47,488 bases of DNA, taken from the NCBI RefSeq assembly GCF_913020055.1, contig NZ_CAJWCF010000022.1, forward strand, positions 1 through 47,488, written 5' to 3'. Positions 18,030-30,812 of the stretch are shown here, piece by piece. Source of the DNA: an uncultured Paraglaciecola sp. (GTDB lineage: Bacteria; Pseudomonadota; Gammaproteobacteria; Enterobacterales; Alteromonadaceae). The position numbers and the translations under genes were made by a program. Under the pieces are notes generated by a model that saw only the letters and a program-made list of their open reading frames with translations, ran no database searches and was not told the origin of the DNA. How positions within the stretch are numbered: position 1 is the first letter of the stretch; each line of letters begins with the position of its first letter.

Positions 18030-19289
18030 ATGCCAACTACACATTTAACCGACACAAAATTTTCAGACTTACCCATTCATCAACAGGTTGTAGATGCGCT
18101 ATCTGCGGCCAAATTTAACCAATGTACACCTATTCAAGCGTTGAGTTTACCGTCCTTACTTGAAGGCAATGATATTGCTGGTCAAGCACAAACAGGAACG
18201 GGTAAAACAATTGCATTTTTAGTCGCCACTTTCCACTATTTGTTGAGTAACCCTCAAGACTCTAAACGCCAGCCTAGGGCTATCATCATGGCACCTACCC
18301 GTGAGCTAGCGGTGCAAATTTTTAACGATGCAGAGTTGCTAAGCGAACACACAGGTTTAACCCTTGGGTTGATTTATGGGGGCGAAGGTTATCAAAGTCA
18401 ACGGGAAAAATTGCAAGGTGGTGTAGATATTATTATTGGCACTACTGGCCGTATCATTGATTATTACAAACAAAATATCTTTTCATTAGCTGGGATCCAA
18501 GTCGCGGTATTGGATGAAGCTGATCGTATGTTTGATTTAGGCTTTATTAAAGATATACGGTTTTTGTTTAATCGGATGCCAAAACCGGCCAACCGTTTAA
18601 GTATGTTGTTTTCTGCTACATTGTCTTATCGCGTCCAAGAGTTGGCTTACGACCACATGGACAATCCTACCCATGTGCAGATTGAACCAGAAAGAAAAAC
18701 CGCGGAACGTGTAAAAGAAGAGTTATTTTATCCTTCAGATGAAGACAAACCCTACCTGCTACTGACTCTGATGGAAGAAGAATGGCCAGACAAAGCCATT
18801 GTATTTGCCAACACTAAACATGGTTGTGAAAGAGTCTCTGATTGGTTAGAAGCAGATAACCATAGAGTCGGTTTGTTAAGTGGTGATGTACCTCAGAATA
18901 AACGCCTTAAAATACTAGAAAATTTTACCTCTGGTGTGCTTGATGTATTGGTTGCTACAGATGTTGCCGCTCGTGGTTTACATATTCCTTCGGTAAGTCA
19001 TGTGTTTAACTATGATTTACCTGACGACGCAGAAGATTACGTACACCGAATTGGTAGAACTGGTCGAGCGGGGGAAAGTGGTAGTTCTATTAGTTTTGCT
19101 TGCGAAAAATACGCATTAAACCTACCGGCGATTGAAGAATATGTACAACACTCAATCCCAGTGACAGAGTACAACCCAAATGATCTAATGCGTGAGGTAC
19201 GTCCACCTAAACCTCGCTTTAAGAAGCGAATGCAAAGTGGTAAAAGTCACCAAAAACGTCCTTCAGGTCCACGCCCTAATCGGAAGTAG
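18030..19289 (+). CDS. rhlB: DEAD-box RNA helicase RhlB
   Basis: The 419-residue DEAD-box helicase unwinds structured RNA; in E. coli RhlB works with RNase E in the degradosome. Motifs in order are the Q-motif ([13 protein letters not shown]), Walker A AQTGTGKT (53-60), PTRELA, DEAD in [16 protein letters not shown] in LFSATLS, and the C-terminal [24 protein letters not shown] and [13 protein letters not shown]. The tail is short and basic ([20 protein letters not shown]), as expected of RhlB. The context (divergent from trxA, followed by gppA with no gap) supports rhlB over other family helicases. Confidence 0.5.
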   Translation: MPTTHLTDTKFSDLPIHQQVVDALSAAKFNQCTPIQALSLPSLLEGNDIAGQAQTGTGKTIAFLVATFHYLLSNPQDSKRQPRAIIMAPTRELAVQIFNDAELLSEHTGLTLGLIYGGEGYQSQREKLQGGVDIIIGTTGRIIDYYKQNIFSLAGIQVAVLDEADRMFDLGFIKDIRFLFNRMPKPANRLSMLFSATLSYRVQELAYDHMDNPTHVQIEPERKTAERVKEELFYPSDEDKPYLLLTLMEEEWPDKAIVFANTKHGCERVSDWLEADNHRVGLLSGDVPQNKRLKILENFTSGVLDVLVATDVAARGLHIPSVSHVFNYDLPDDAEDYVHRIGRTGRAGESGSSISFACEKYALNLPAIEEYVQHSIPVTEYNPNDLMREVRPPKPRFKKRMQSGKSHQKRPSGPRPNRK

Positions 19290-20807
19290 ATGAATAATAA
19301 TACCGAAATTGTCGCACCCTTTTCTCAACCTGAGCAGTTGTATGCAGCTGTAGATTTGGGCTCCAACAGCTTTCATATGGTCATTGTGCGAGTTGTGGCT
19401 GGCAGTGTGCATATTATTGGCAAGGTGAAACAAAAAGTGCGTCTAGCCGCTGGGCTAGATGAAAATATGGTACTCGATCAACTTAGCCTTGAAAGAGGTT
19501 GGAGTTGCCTTGAAACGTTCGCTGAACGTTTACAAGATATCCCACTTTCAAATATCAAAATTGTTGGTACTGCCACCTTACGCTTGGCCGCCAATGCCGA
19601 TGTGTTTATCGAAAAAGCTGAACAAATTCTCAATCATAAGTTAGACGTCATTGATGGTGAGGAAGAAGCGAGGCAAATTTATTTGGGCGTAGCTTACACT
19701 TCTGCAAACCAAGGTAATTCTTTAGTCATCGACATTGGTGGCGCAAGCACAGAAGTGATTGTTGGCAATGATATGAATCCGATTCATTTAATCAGTATGA
19801 ATATGGGCTGTGTCACATTTAAGGAACGCTTTTTCGCTGATGGCAATATATCAGAGCAGAGTTTTGAGCAGGCTATACGAGAGGCTAAGTCTTTATTAGA
19901 GCCTGTGAAAGAGGACTTCATCAGTTTTGATTGGCAACAATGTTTAGGTGCATCGGGTACGCCCCAAGCCATTACTGAAATTTTAGTGACCCAAGGTATT
20001 AGTGACTCTATCCGCATAGATTATCTTTATAACCTAAAACAACAATGTATTGATTGTGTGACCATAGATCTATTGCACATAGAGGGTTTAACAGAAGCTA
20101 GACGCGCTATTTTCCCCAGCGGTTTGGCTATATTAATTGCCTTGTTTGAACAGTTAAATATCCAAGAAATGCAAATTTCTGGTGGCGCGTTACGCGAAGG
20201 TCTTATCTATGGCATGTTAGACAACATGCAGCAAAATGATCGTAGGCTACAAACACTTGAGCAGTGTATCGAACATTTCCATATTGAATCTGAGCATGCC
20301 AGTCGTGTTAAAGGTGTAGCCCAAAGCCTGTTTAAACAAGTACAAGAGCAAATAGTGTTAGGTAAGGTGGATTGCGAAGCAATGTTAATGGCTTCCGCTA
20401 TGCTGCATGAAATTGGCTTACATATTGAATATAAACTACATCACCAACATGGTGCTTATATTCTCAATCACTTGCCTATGGTCGGTTATACGCAACAGCA
20501 ACGCGCCGGAATTAAAGCGCTCGTACAAAGTCATAGACAGGAAATAAAACTCGGATTGTTTGACCCCTTTCATCCAGAAGTACGCCAAGCGTTGTTGGTC
20601 CTTGTCAGAATTTTACGTTTGTCTTGTTTGCTTTCTATCCGCCGAAAAGACATTCTGTTGGCAGATTTCACATTAACCATTTCTGATGAAAAGTGGACAC
20701 TTACTTTCCCTAAAGGCTGGTTAAAATCACATCCTTTGATTGATGCCGAGTTGGCCAACGAAAAGTGGCAGCAACATAAAGTGGGCTGGGTGTTGGAGTG
20801 TTTTTAA
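19290..20807 (+). CDS. gppA: Guanosine-5'-triphosphate,3'-diphosphate pyrophosphatase / exopolyphosphatase family
   Basis: The 505-residue protein of the Ppx/GppA family converts pppGpp to ppGpp and can degrade polyphosphate. The actin-like N-terminal domain shows AAVDLGSNSFHMVIVRV and the second phosphate loop SLVIDIGGASTEVIVG, with GASGTPQAI and SGGALREGLIYGML following. The C-terminal third has HD-like segments (AMLHEIGLHIEY, HHQHGAYILNH). The ATG directly follows the rhlB stop codon, so the two genes are co-translated. The rhlB-adjacent position argues for gppA rather than ppx, which usually follows ppk. It is intact. Confidence 0.5.
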   Translation: MNNNTEIVAPFSQPEQLYAAVDLGSNSFHMVIVRVVAGSVHIIGKVKQKVRLAAGLDENMVLDQLSLERGWSCLETFAERLQDIPLSNIKIVGTATLRLAANADVFIEKAEQILNHKLDVIDGEEEARQIYLGVAYTSANQGNSLVIDIGGASTEVIVGNDMNPIHLISMNMGCVTFKERFFADGNISEQSFEQAIREAKSLLEPVKEDFISFDWQQCLGASGTPQAITEILVTQGISDSIRIDYLYNLKQQCIDCVTIDLLHIEGLTEARRAIFPSGLAILIALFEQLNIQEMQISGGALREGLIYGMLDNMQQNDRRLQTLEQCIEHFHIESEHASRVKGVAQSLFKQVQEQIVLGKVDCEAMLMASAMLHEIGLHIEYKLHHQHGAYILNHLPMVGYTQQQRAGIKALVQSHRQEIKLGLFDPFHPEVRQALLVLVRILRLSCLLSIRRKDILLADFTLTISDEKWTLTFPKGWLKSHPLIDAELANEKWQQHKVGWVLECF

Positions 20808-20882
20808 CGCCTCAATTTGCGTAAAGTGACCCCACAGATACCTAGAAATTTTCTAATTTTGTTCTTTTTTAAAAGCCTTGGC

Positions 20883-20951
20883 TTTCCTTGTTGGAAACTT
20901 AAAGCTTTCCATATCGGAAAGTTTGTATTACATTACTTTCCTCATTGGAAA
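20883..20951. promoter_or_regulatory. Three palindromic operator-like sites TTTCC-N5-GGAAA
   Basis: Perfect palindromes with identical arms lie at 20883-20897, 20906-20920 and 20937-20951, with centres 23 and 31 bp apart, just upstream of the gene at 20965. A sigma-70-like pair, TTTCCA (20906-20911) and TACATT (20929-20934) with a 17-bp spacer, overlaps the middle site. The downstream operon encodes a winged-helix regulator, so autoregulation is the likely explanation (inference). Confidence 0.5.
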
Positions 20952-20964
20952 ATAAGGACGTGAA

Positions 20965-21453
20965 ATGAACGAGAGTAATGCCCAAGTGAATACTCAAGAA
21001 GCTAAGTTAGCATTATTGCTTATTGAGCAACAAAAAATGAAAGCTTCGAATGTGGCTCGTATGCCAATTTGGTTAAATGTTATCTTTTCAGTCTTGGTTA
21101 CATGGTTAGTATATTTTGAGCTAATTAACCGTGAGTTGAGATTAAGTGACTTAAGCCTGCCGATTCTACTTTTGGGGCTGCTTGTAATTTTAGGGCTGTG
21201 GAGTAAGCACCTTGAACGAAAGGGACTAAAAGTTAAGTGGTTTCCTAATAAGAAAATCACCTATGTTGCTTTTATAATTGGCGTTTGTTTAGGTATGTTC
21301 GGAGATGAAATAGGAATGTATATATATGAAGAGCTATCCCCTTGGGGCTCATACATAGTTCCGCTAACGACAACCATATTACTGGTCTATTTTGGGCATC
21401 GATTCCCTTTATCTGAAGTAGTTACTGCAGATGTGTTAAATGAAAAGCGCTAA
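20965..21453 (+). CDS. Small integral membrane protein paired with a winged-helix regulator
   Basis: No function is recognised. The 162-residue protein has a hydrophilic N-terminal tail of about 32 residues, then four hydrophobic segments: around residues 33-51 (IWLNVIFSVLVTWLVYF), 60-77 (LPILLLGLLVILGLW), 95-112 (ITYVAFIIGVCLGMF) and 125-145 (IVPLTTTILLVYFG). AAGGACG precedes the ATG. The gene overlaps the next one by 14 bp and shares its operator-rich promoter, so the two should act together, for example as a sensor/effector membrane protein with its regulator. That pairing is seen; the mechanism is unknown. Confidence 0.5.
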   Translation: MNESNAQVNTQEAKLALLLIEQQKMKASNVARMPIWLNVIFSVLVTWLVYFELINRELRLSDLSLPILLLGLLVILGLWSKHLERKGLKVKWFPNKKITYVAFIIGVCLGMFGDEIGMYIYEELSPWGSYIVPLTTTILLVYFGHRFPLSEVVTADVLNEKR

Positions 21454-21727
21454 TTTCGATGACCTTATACATGCACCCAATCGATTAATGATTTGTGCCA
21501 TGTTGGAGCCGGTTTCTGAGATGGAATTTGCATTGCTCAAAGAGCAGTTAGCTGTAAGTGATTCTGTACTATCTAAACACTTGAAGGCACTCTCCGACGC
21601 TAATTACTTGAATCTAGTAAAAGTAACTCAGAATGGCAGACAACGCACTTGGTTGTCCTTATCTAAAGTTGGAAAAGATGCTTACAACGCACATGTTAGA
21701 GCGTTGAAAAGTATTGTGGGAAATTGA
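21440..21727 (+). CDS. Winged-helix transcriptional regulator (HTH_34/MarR-like)
   Basis: A 95-residue one-domain DNA-binding protein. The segment HAPNRLMICAMLEPVSEMEFALLKEQLAVSDSVLSKHLKALSDANYLNLVKV is a typical helix-turn-helix with SVLSKHLKAL as recognition helix, and GRQRTWLSLSKVGKDAYNAHVRAL is the wing and dimerisation helix. It resembles the small winged-helix family with partner membrane proteins. The start lies inside the end of the membrane-protein gene, indicating coupled translation. The three TTTCC-N5-GGAAA palindromes upstream of the pair are its likely binding sites. Effector and other targets are unknown. Confidence 0.5.
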   Translation: MKSANFDDLIHAPNRLMICAMLEPVSEMEFALLKEQLAVSDSVLSKHLKALSDANYLNLVKVTQNGRQRTWLSLSKVGKDAYNAHVRALKSIVGN

Positions 21728-21751
21728 GCTTTCTTACTTTTTAAGCGGACG

Positions 21752-24643
<2,892 letters not shown>

Positions 24644-24654
<11 letters not shown>

Positions 24655-25456
24655 GGCCAGCACTATTGCTTGAAATATTAAACAATGCCTGTGTGTTTGC
24701 TTCGCTAGCCACTTGCAACGTTGTGATATCGGTAGCCATTATATTGGCCACTTCGCCAGCTATGTAAGGGAGATAGGCAGGTTCGTTATTGCCATTGTCC
24801 AATTTACGGTTGTTGGCTAAACCTTTGGGACGTAAATAGGGGGCATCGGTTTCTAGTAAAATTCGATTTAACGGCAATGATTTCACCGCATCGCGTAGGG
24901 ATTGCCCACGCTTAAGATCACATACCCAACCGGTTATTCCAATATATAAATCTAAATCTAAGTAATGATTCATCTGTTCAATATTGCCAGTAAAACAATG
25001 TACTACACCGCCTTTCAAATCTTTACGGTACTTAGTCAATAATTCAATTTGTGTTTCAAATGCGTCGCGTTCATGTAAGAAAACAGGCAAACCCAATTCA
25101 CAAGCCAATATCAACTGTTGTTCAAACGCAAAGCGTTGTTCATTTGGTGTAGAAAAATTTCGATTAAAATCTAAACCACATTCACCAATGGCAACAACGT
25201 TTTTAGACCTAGTAATTGCAGTTAATTCGGTTTTAGTCTGTGCAGTAAAATCTTTTGCATGGTGAGGGTGTACCCCTGCGGTACTAAACAAATGCGTAGG
25301 ATGCAGGGCTGAAATTTCTCTGGCGTGTTGACTGCTAGACACTGAGGTGCCAGTGATAATCATTTGTGTAACATTTGCCTTGAGTGCTCGGGTGAATGCT
25401 GGGTCAAAATCTAGCCTTCGATCGGTAAAGTTGACTCCAATATCTACCCAATTCAT
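24644..25456 (-). CDS. tatD: TatD-family metal-dependent 3'-5' DNase
   Basis: The 270-residue TatD-type TIM-barrel hydrolase has the start MNWVDIGVNFTDRRLD (an H-x-H variant is replaced by DIGVNFTD), the metal Glu in AIGECGLDFNRNFS, GVVHCFTG and LLETDAPYLRPKG. E. coli TatD is a DNase with roles in DNA repair and is not needed for Tat transport. It lies downstream of tatABC and the exported protein gene, 3 bp after the latter, so the classical tat operon order is kept with one extra gene. It is intact. Confidence 0.5.
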
Positions 25457-25459
25457 GAG

Positions 25460-26044
25460 CTATTTTTGCCTTTTCACGCGAAGGCGTTTGTGAACTCCGT
25501 CTTTACCCAAAAAAAATGTACCTAACGAACCACGTTTAATTACCACCGTTTCTCCAACCGCAATTTTTAAACTCGTACTATCGAACTGTTTCCACACTTG
25601 CCCATTATCTAGCGTAATGATGTATTTTTTAAATGGATTTTTTCTAAACGAACGTACATTTGCAACAACACTATCTCCCGATTCTTCAAACCTAACATTA
25701 CGTTTTAAACCAAAATCCTCAGTTGATGACTTAGCGCTAATCGATTGTTGTGGTGGTTGTACTGGTGTCGTCGTTACAGTTGATTTTTTTGGCGGCGCAA
25801 CAGCTACTGGTATAGTAGTTTCCATTACTTGTTTTTGCGGCTCTACCGAGGCGACTGTTGTTTGTTCGGAAGCGACGCTCGTTTTAGCCGAAGGGGTGAG
25901 ATTTTGACTGATAATATCAAAACAAACTAGGCGTTTTAGTGCATTTTGTTGCAAAGAACATTGTCTCATTTGCTCAGTCACATTGTGACTAAATACGTTG
26001 AAACTGACAGTCAATAAAAGTACACAAATGGTTAGTCTATTCAT
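25460..26044 (-). CDS. Exported protein of unknown function within the tat operon
   Basis: The 194-residue product starts with a Sec signal peptide ([19 protein letters not shown]). The mature N-terminus has a short conserved-looking cysteine pair motif ([15 protein letters not shown]), followed by a long Thr/Pro/Gln-rich linker (about 60-105). The C-terminal domain of about 75 residues carries [13 protein letters not shown] and a basic end, [20 protein letters not shown] do not recognise a defined function; similar N-terminal motifs occur in type VI secretion accessory proteins, but the rest gives no support. Its ATG overlaps the tatC stop (ATGA at 26041-26044) and it ends 3 bp before tatD, so it is fully embedded in the operon. 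Confidence 0.5.
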   Translation of the reverse strand: MNRLTICVLLLTVSFNVFSHNVTEQMRQCSLQQNALKRLVCFDIISQNLTPSAKTSVASEQTTVASVEPQKQVMETTIPVAVAPPKKSTVTTTPVQPPQQSISAKSSTEDFGLKRNVRFEESGDSVVANVRSFRKNPFKKYIITLDNGQVWKQFDSTSLKIAVGETVVIKRGSLGTFFLGKDGVHKRLRVKRQK

Positions 26045-26781
26045 GAATCATCCTGCTCAATCGTTTCTTTTTTACTGGAATAAGTACTGCCTACTATTAT
26101 ACCAAGTTCATATAAAATCCACATAGGAATGGCCAGTAATGTCTGAGATATGATATCTGGTGGTGTAAGTAACATGCCCACCACAAACACCCCTACAATC
26201 ACATATGGGCGTTTTGCGCGTAATTTTTCTGGAGTGGTAACGCCAGTCCAGCACATCAATACTACCGCTACCGGAATTTCAAAGGCCAAGCCAAATGCGA
26301 AAAATATCTTAAGTACAAAATTAAGATAACTACTGATATCGGTATTGATCACTACGTCTTCAGGTGCCACGCTCGAAAAGAACGCAAACGCCAAAGGGAA
26401 AACCACATAGTACGCAAAGGCCATGCCTAGATAAAATAACAGTGTGCTGGAAAAGAGTAGAGGAGCTACTAAGCGCTTTTCGTTTTTATATAGCCCTGGC
26501 GCGACAAAACCCCAAATTTGATAAAGTATTACGGGTATAGCAATAAAAAATGACAGTACCATTGTCAGTTTAAAAGGCGCGAAAAAAGGCGACGCTACGT
26601 CTGTAGCAATCATTTGTGCGCCTTCTGGTAAAGTGTCTAACAAGGGGGTCGCTAGCCAGTGGTATAAGTCTTGTGCAAAATAAACCAAACACAAAAACAC
26701 CACAAAAACACTAATGACCGCATTTAGTACACGGCCTCTGAGCTCAATTAAATGAGCAATTAAGTTATTGGTTTCAGCCAT
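26041..26781 (-). CDS. tatC: Sec-independent translocase subunit TatC
   Basis: The 246-residue six-helix protein is the twin-arginine signal receptor of the Tat translocase. Family hallmarks are the N-terminal [40 protein letters not shown] (first periplasmic loop and TM2), [15 protein letters not shown] [15 protein letters not shown], and [37 protein letters not shown]. It is 5 bp after tatB. It would export the twin-arginine GMC small subunit and isomerase encoded at 1.4-4.7 kb. Confidence 0.5.
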   Translation of the reverse strand: MAETNNLIAHLIELRGRVLNAVISVFVVFLCLVYFAQDLYHWLATPLLDTLPEGAQMIATDVASPFFAPFKLTMVLSFFIAIPVILYQIWGFVAPGLYKNEKRLVAPLLFSSTLLFYLGMAFAYYVVFPLAFAFFSSVAPEDVVINTDISSYLNFVLKIFFAFGLAFEIPVAVVLMCWTGVTTPEKLRAKRPYVIVGVFVVGMLLTPPDIISQTLLAIPMWILYELGIIVGSTYSSKKETIEQDDS

Positions 26782-26786
26782 CTTAG

Positions 26787-27086
26787 TTACTCTTTAGAAT
26801 AGGGTTTTTGCACGGATTTGGCTGCATCGCGAAGCTCATCAACAGACTTCTGCAATTCTGGGGACAGATTTTCGAGGTTTGTTTCTTCGGCCTTTTTTAA
26901 GTTTTGATGTAATTCATGAACTTTGAACTGTTGCTCGACTTCCTGTCGAAAGCCATTGGCCATACCTTTAACGCTGCGCACAGTTTTCATGGCTGAACGA
27001 ATAGCACCGGGTAACCGTTCAGGTCCCAACACCACTAAACCTACAACTGCAATAATTAGTAGTTCGAAAAAGCCGATATCAAACAT
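26787..27086 (-). CDS. tatB: Sec-independent translocase subunit TatB
   Basis: A 99-residue single-helix subunit starting [30 protein letters not shown], with the Glu near the N-terminus and the GPERLP hinge diagnostic of TatB, followed by an amphipathic helix and a charged tail. It forms the TatBC receptor complex. Its ATG shares one base with the tatA stop (TAATG). Confidence 0.5.
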   Translation of the reverse strand: MFDIGFFELLIIAVVGLVVLGPERLPGAIRSAMKTVRSVKGMANGFRQEVEQQFKVHELHQNLKKAEETNLENLSPELQKSVDELRDAAKSVQKPYSKE

Positions 27087-27358
27087 TAACTATTCTCTTT
27101 GTGTTCGCTCTTGGTTTGCTGAACTGTATTTTCTGCATTTTCAGCTCCATCTGTTGATTTATCTTCAACTTTTTCTTTGGCCACAAAATCAGCGTCTTTG
27201 TTATCTTCTTTGTCTTTATCTTCATCGCTCATGGCTTTCTTAAAACCTTTCATCGCTGAGCCTAAATCACCGCCTAAACCGCGTAGTTTTTTGGTGCCAA
27301 AAAGCAACACAACTATAACCAAAATAATCACCAACTGCATTGGACTAATACCAAACAT
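27086..27358 (-). CDS. tatA: Sec-independent translocase subunit TatA
   Basis: A 90-residue pore-forming Tat subunit: short N-terminal helix ([36 protein letters not shown] in two parts), hinge FGTKKLRG and amphipathic helix, then an acidic/basic tail ([14 protein letters not shown]). It is the first gene of tatABC-orf-tatD, behind a promoter at 27388-27415. In E. coli the tat genes follow ubiB; here an opposite-strand gene lies between. Confidence 0.5.
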   Translation of the reverse strand: MFGISPMQLVIILVIVVLLFGTKKLRGLGGDLGSAMKGFKKAMSDEDKDKEDNKDADFVAKEKVEDKSTDGAENAENTVQQTKSEHKENS

Positions 27359-27387
27359 AAAATACTCCTAGAGACTGTTTTAATTTC

Positions 27388-27415
27388 ATTATACGTAGCT
27401 TACTAAAAAGGTCAC
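27388..27415 (-). promoter_or_regulatory. Promoter of the tatABC operon
   Basis: On the minus strand, GTGACC (27410-27415) and a perfect TATAAT (27388-27393) lie 16 bp apart, about 30 bp upstream of the tatA start. The match is by eye, with a strong -10. Confidence 0.5.
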
Positions 27416-27524
27416 TGGAATTGATAGGCAAATCTAGGTTGTTTGAGCATTTAAAGTTAAACTTAAATTTGTAAACGCCATTCACTTGCTCATTAAGTTA
27501 CCAAATTGGGTATTGAGGGAAAGT

Positions 27525-28445
27525 GTGAAAAAAGATTATTTATTACTTTTTATGTTACTAAGTACCTGTTATTCAGTGGCCGCACAAGAGTCTGCTGAGG
27601 ACTATCCGTGGCTGGATACTATGCACCAGAGTATTGCTTCTTCAGTCAACTCGAGTGCTTTATGGTTTGATGACTTTTTTGCGTTAGAGGACTTTGATGA
27701 TCGTGAAGAAGCCTATGGTGAAGCGCGTATTAGACTTGGCTGGGAGCCAAGAAGCCGAGACTTAAGTAAATTCGAAATGCGTTTTAAAGTTAGGGTTAAA
27801 TTACCCAACCTGAAAAATCGCGCGGATTTGGTTTTATCTGATTATGACGATGACAGACCAGATAATGACATTCAAGCATCAGGCAATAATGAGTTTGTTG
27901 AAAAAAACCGATTTAGTTTGGCATTACGTTGGCGTAGCAGCCCAGAAAGTGGCTTGTCACATCGTATCGGGGTAGGCCGACGATTGCAGGTGTTTGCTAA
28001 AAGCCGTTATCGCAATTCACATATTTTGACTAATAAAACAACGTTACGTTGGGAAACCTCCGCTTATTTATATAGTAGCGATGGTTTAGGTGCCGACTTT
28101 GCTTGGCAATTTGATTACAACGTCACAGACCATTCAATTTTTAGATGGAATAATCGCTTCTATTATAGAGATAAAACTAAGGATTGGTTGTGGCAGCACA
28201 GCTGGCAAAAACTGACCCAGTTCGATGAGAAAAATGCGTTAATAGCAGGTGTGTATATTGAAGGACTGAGTCGGCCAAATTATCGTTTGGAAGAATATTT
28301 AGTCAGTTTAAGGTGGCGCAAAAATACCCTGCGTAAGTGGCTGTTTTATGAAGTTGAACCTTTTGTCTTATGGCGTCGTGATGAAAGTTTTTCAGCTTCT
28401 TACGGTATTGCATTAAGGGTTGAAGGTTATTTTGGTGATAGTTAA
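27525..28445 (+). CDS. Conserved outer-membrane beta-barrel-like protein of unknown function
   Basis: I choose GTG at 27525 (306 residues) over TTG at 27486, because GAGGGA precedes it and a Sec signal peptide (VKKDYLLLFMLLSTCYSVAAQ) then starts correctly. The mature protein has an acidic linker (FDDFFALEDFDDREEAYGEARIR in two parts) and many alternating aromatic/charged strands, such as FSLALRWRSSP, TTLRWETSAYLYSS, FAWQFDYNVTDHS and NNRFYYRDKT, consistent with a transmembrane barrel. No ligand or enzyme motif is seen. It is inserted between ubiB and tatA, both minus-strand, and is transcribed the other way. Confidence 0.5.
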   Translation: MKKDYLLLFMLLSTCYSVAAQESAEDYPWLDTMHQSIASSVNSSALWFDDFFALEDFDDREEAYGEARIRLGWEPRSRDLSKFEMRFKVRVKLPNLKNRADLVLSDYDDDRPDNDIQASGNNEFVEKNRFSLALRWRSSPESGLSHRIGVGRRLQVFAKSRYRNSHILTNKTTLRWETSAYLYSSDGLGADFAWQFDYNVTDHSIFRWNNRFYYRDKTKDWLWQHSWQKLTQFDEKNALIAGVYIEGLSRPNYRLEEYLVSLRWRKNTLRKWLFYEVEPFVLWRRDESFSASYGIALRVEGYFGDS

Positions 28446-28510
28446 CTTGAGTTCTAGATAAGCTATACCGTCCAGCTTCGCTACTAACACGTCTTATCCA
28501 GAGTTAAGTT
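28444..28510. terminator. Imperfect inverted repeat between convergent genes, possible bidirectional terminator
   Basis: The arms at 28444-28462 and 28493-28510 (AACTTGAGTTCTAGATAAG and CTTATCCAGAGTTAAGTT) pair at about 15 of 18 positions with a 30-base loop. It lies exactly between the ends of the barrel protein gene and ubiB. It has no T run, so termination is only inferred from position. Confidence 0.5.
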
Positions 28511-28521
28511 AGATTTGATAG

Positions 28522-30153
28522 CTAAGAAATTTTAAAACGCCAAGCTACTATCCAACTGACCAATCCCAAGGCTAAACAGCCAACACTTGGCCACCAAAAA
28601 GGCTGATAAATTGGCAGTATAGCTGCAGAAATTATAAAAGTGGCGCCCACTAAAACCAACTGCGAACTGCGATGTTGTTGTCTTGATTGTTGTTGTTGCA
28701 ATTCAAATTGCAGTTTTTGTTGCTCTGGTAGTTTTTTAACTTGTTTTAACGTGTCGTATATCAAGTCGGGCATTTCAGGCAGTTTTTCAGACCAATAAGG
28801 TAAGTTGGTCGAGATCTTTTGATACATGGCTTTCAGCCCAATTTGTTCTTTCATCCAATTCTCTAAAAATGGTTTGGCGGTTTGCCACAAATCAAGTTGT
28901 GGGTATAACTGACGACCTAAGCCTTCAATATAAAGCAGAGTTTTTTGTAGCAGTACCAGTTGTGGTTGTATCACCATATTAAAACGTCTGGCGGTATTAA
29001 ACAGTTGCAGTAACACGTTACTGAATTCAATTTCAGCCAAGGGTTTTTGGAAAATGGGCTCACACACTTTGCGAATGGATGCTTCGAAATCATCGATATC
29101 AGTATCTGATGGCACCCACCCAGAATCTACATGTAGCTCTGCCACTTTTCGATAATTACGATTAAAAAAGGCGATGAAGTTTTCGGCTAAATAACGTTTG
29201 TCTTCGCTATTGAGTGTACCGACTATGCCGAAATCTATGGTGATATATTGGGGGTCGTTAGGGTTAACGGTAGACACAAATATATTGCCGGGATGCATAT
29301 CTGCATGGAAGAAACTGTCTCGAAAAACTTGAGTAAAAAACACCTCAACACCGCGCTCTGCCAATCTCTTCATATTGGTATTGCGAGTAACTAATTGTTC
29401 AACATCAGATATAGGCGTGCCGTAAATACGCTCCATCACCATGACGTTTTTATGACTATAGTCGCTATAAATGGTGGGTACGTACAAAGCAGGTGAGTTT
29501 TCAAAATTACGTTTAAACTGTATGCCGTTAGCCGCTTCGTGGGTTAAATCCAATTCATCGATAATGGTGCGTTCGTATTCTTCAACCACCTCAACAGGGC
29601 GTAAACGTTTGCCATCGGGTAGCAACTTTTGCAATGCACTGGCAGCTGTGCGCATCAATTCAATATCAGATTGAATGGTTTGTTTAATGTTGGGGCGGAT
29701 GACTTTAACAATCACATCTTGATTGTTGTCTTTTAACTTAGCTGCATGTACTTGGGCAATAGATGCAGAGGCCAGTGGTTTAGTTTCAAATTCACTAAAC
29801 ACCTCACTGAGGTCGGTTAAACCCAATGCATCACGAATGATCTGTTGGGCTAACTCAGGGTCAAAGGGTTTGACTTGATCTTGCAATATAGACAGTTCAG
29901 TCGCTACGTCTGGGGGTAATAAGTCTTTGCGGGTTGATAACATTTGGCCAAACTTTATAAATACCGGGCCTAAGGTTTGTAAGGCCAACCTGATACGGGT
30001 GCCTTGAGATTTATCAGGGTGTTTGTTGCGCAGCCAGAAAAACCCAATTCGCCCTAGTTTTGCGTACCACGGTAGCCACTTACTAGGAATAAGTTCGTCT
30101 AGTCCGTGTTCCAGCATCACTTTATTAATTTGGTAAAAGCGTAAAATTCTCAC
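28522..30153 (-). CDS. ubiB: Ubiquinone biosynthesis accessory kinase-like protein UbiB
   Basis: The 543-residue atypical kinase/ATPase of the ABC1/ADCK family is required for coenzyme Q synthesis. Motifs are the KxGQ motif [16 protein letters not shown], the Ala-rich loop [11 protein letters not shown], the invariant-lysine strand DVIVKVIRP, the catalytic [12 protein letters not shown] and the metal site ITIDFGIVG. Two C-terminal membrane helices ([18 protein letters not shown] and [15 protein letters not shown]) anchor it. Third gene of ubiE-ubiJ-ubiB with 1-bp gaps. It is intact. Confidence 0.5.
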   Translation of the reverse strand: MRILRFYQINKVMLEHGLDELIPSKWLPWYAKLGRIGFFWLRNKHPDKSQGTRIRLALQTLGPVFIKFGQMLSTRKDLLPPDVATELSILQDQVKPFDPELAQQIIRDALGLTDLSEVFSEFETKPLASASIAQVHAAKLKDNNQDVIVKVIRPNIKQTIQSDIELMRTAASALQKLLPDGKRLRPVEVVEEYERTIIDELDLTHEAANGIQFKRNFENSPALYVPTIYSDYSHKNVMVMERIYGTPISDVEQLVTRNTNMKRLAERGVEVFFTQVFRDSFFHADMHPGNIFVSTVNPNDPQYITIDFGIVGTLNSEDKRYLAENFIAFFNRNYRKVAELHVDSGWVPSDTDIDDFEASIRKVCEPIFQKPLAEIEFSNVLLQLFNTARRFNMVIQPQLVLLQKTLLYIEGLGRQLYPQLDLWQTAKPFLENWMKEQIGLKAMYQKISTNLPYWSEKLPEMPDLIYDTLKQVKKLPEQQKLQFELQQQQSRQQHRSSQLVLVGATFIISAAILPIYQPFWWPSVGCLALGLVSWIVAWRFKIS

Positions 30154-30154
30154 G

Positions 30155-30811
30155 TTAATTATTTAATCCAGTGTCAGCTTTTTTGGCTTGTTCCAATAAA
30201 GCTAGCCTGGCAGATAAACGTTCTGTGTCACTGCGTAGTTCACTTACATTTTTGCTAAACTCAAACATTTCGCTAGGTTTAACTGCAATCGAATCACTTT
30301 GAGTTAAACGTTCACCAAGCTCAATCGCGCCCTGTTCTATCTGCGTTTTAGCCGTATCGAATAACGTTCTCATACTGGCAAATGTTTGGTGGGCCACTAC
30401 ATCGCCGGTGTATCCAGAGAGCTGTTCTTCCCAATCAATATCCAAGTCTTTGAGTAAGGCGCTAAAAGTTTGCGCAACATAAATATCGCCGACCAGGTTA
30501 AGTTGCTTTTGTTGAATAAGCTGGGTGAGTTGGCTGCTATCTCTGAGCTTGGGTAAGGTCTCTAGATTTAATTCTATTAAACAATCTACTGTTTCAGTCG
30601 TCGGTTCTAAATCCTTGTCAGAAGGCATTACTGCACGTACATCAATTTGTTCAGAAAAACTGAATAATAAAGGCCAAGGCAATTCCTTAATCGTCACCTG
30701 CAACGATTTACCTGATAATTTTTTCAAGCGTTGTTGGCTGTCTTCATCGAGTTTAAGCAATTGGTTCATTGCCAGTTCAATACCTGAGGTCATTAATTGG
30801 GCAAAAGGCAT
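30155..30811 (-). CDS. ubiJ: Ubiquinone biosynthesis accessory factor UbiJ (SCP2 domain)
   Basis: The 218-residue protein has an N-terminal SCP2 lipid-binding-like domain ([21 protein letters not shown]) and a C-terminal helical tail with a coiled-coil segment ([20 protein letters not shown]). UbiJ scaffolds the soluble ubiquinone-synthesis complex in E. coli. It sits between ubiE and ubiB with single-base gaps, the conserved order, which makes the call secure despite weak sequence conservation. Confidence 0.5.
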   Translation of the reverse strand: MPFAQLMTSGIELAMNQLLKLDEDSQQRLKKLSGKSLQVTIKELPWPLLFSFSEQIDVRAVMPSDKDLEPTTETVDCLIELNLETLPKLRDSSQLTQLIQQKQLNLVGDIYVAQTFSALLKDLDIDWEEQLSGYTGDVVAHQTFASMRTLFDTAKTQIEQGAIELGERLTQSDSIAVKPSEMFEFSKNVSELRSDTERLSARLALLEQAKKADTGLNN

Positions 30812-30812
30812 A

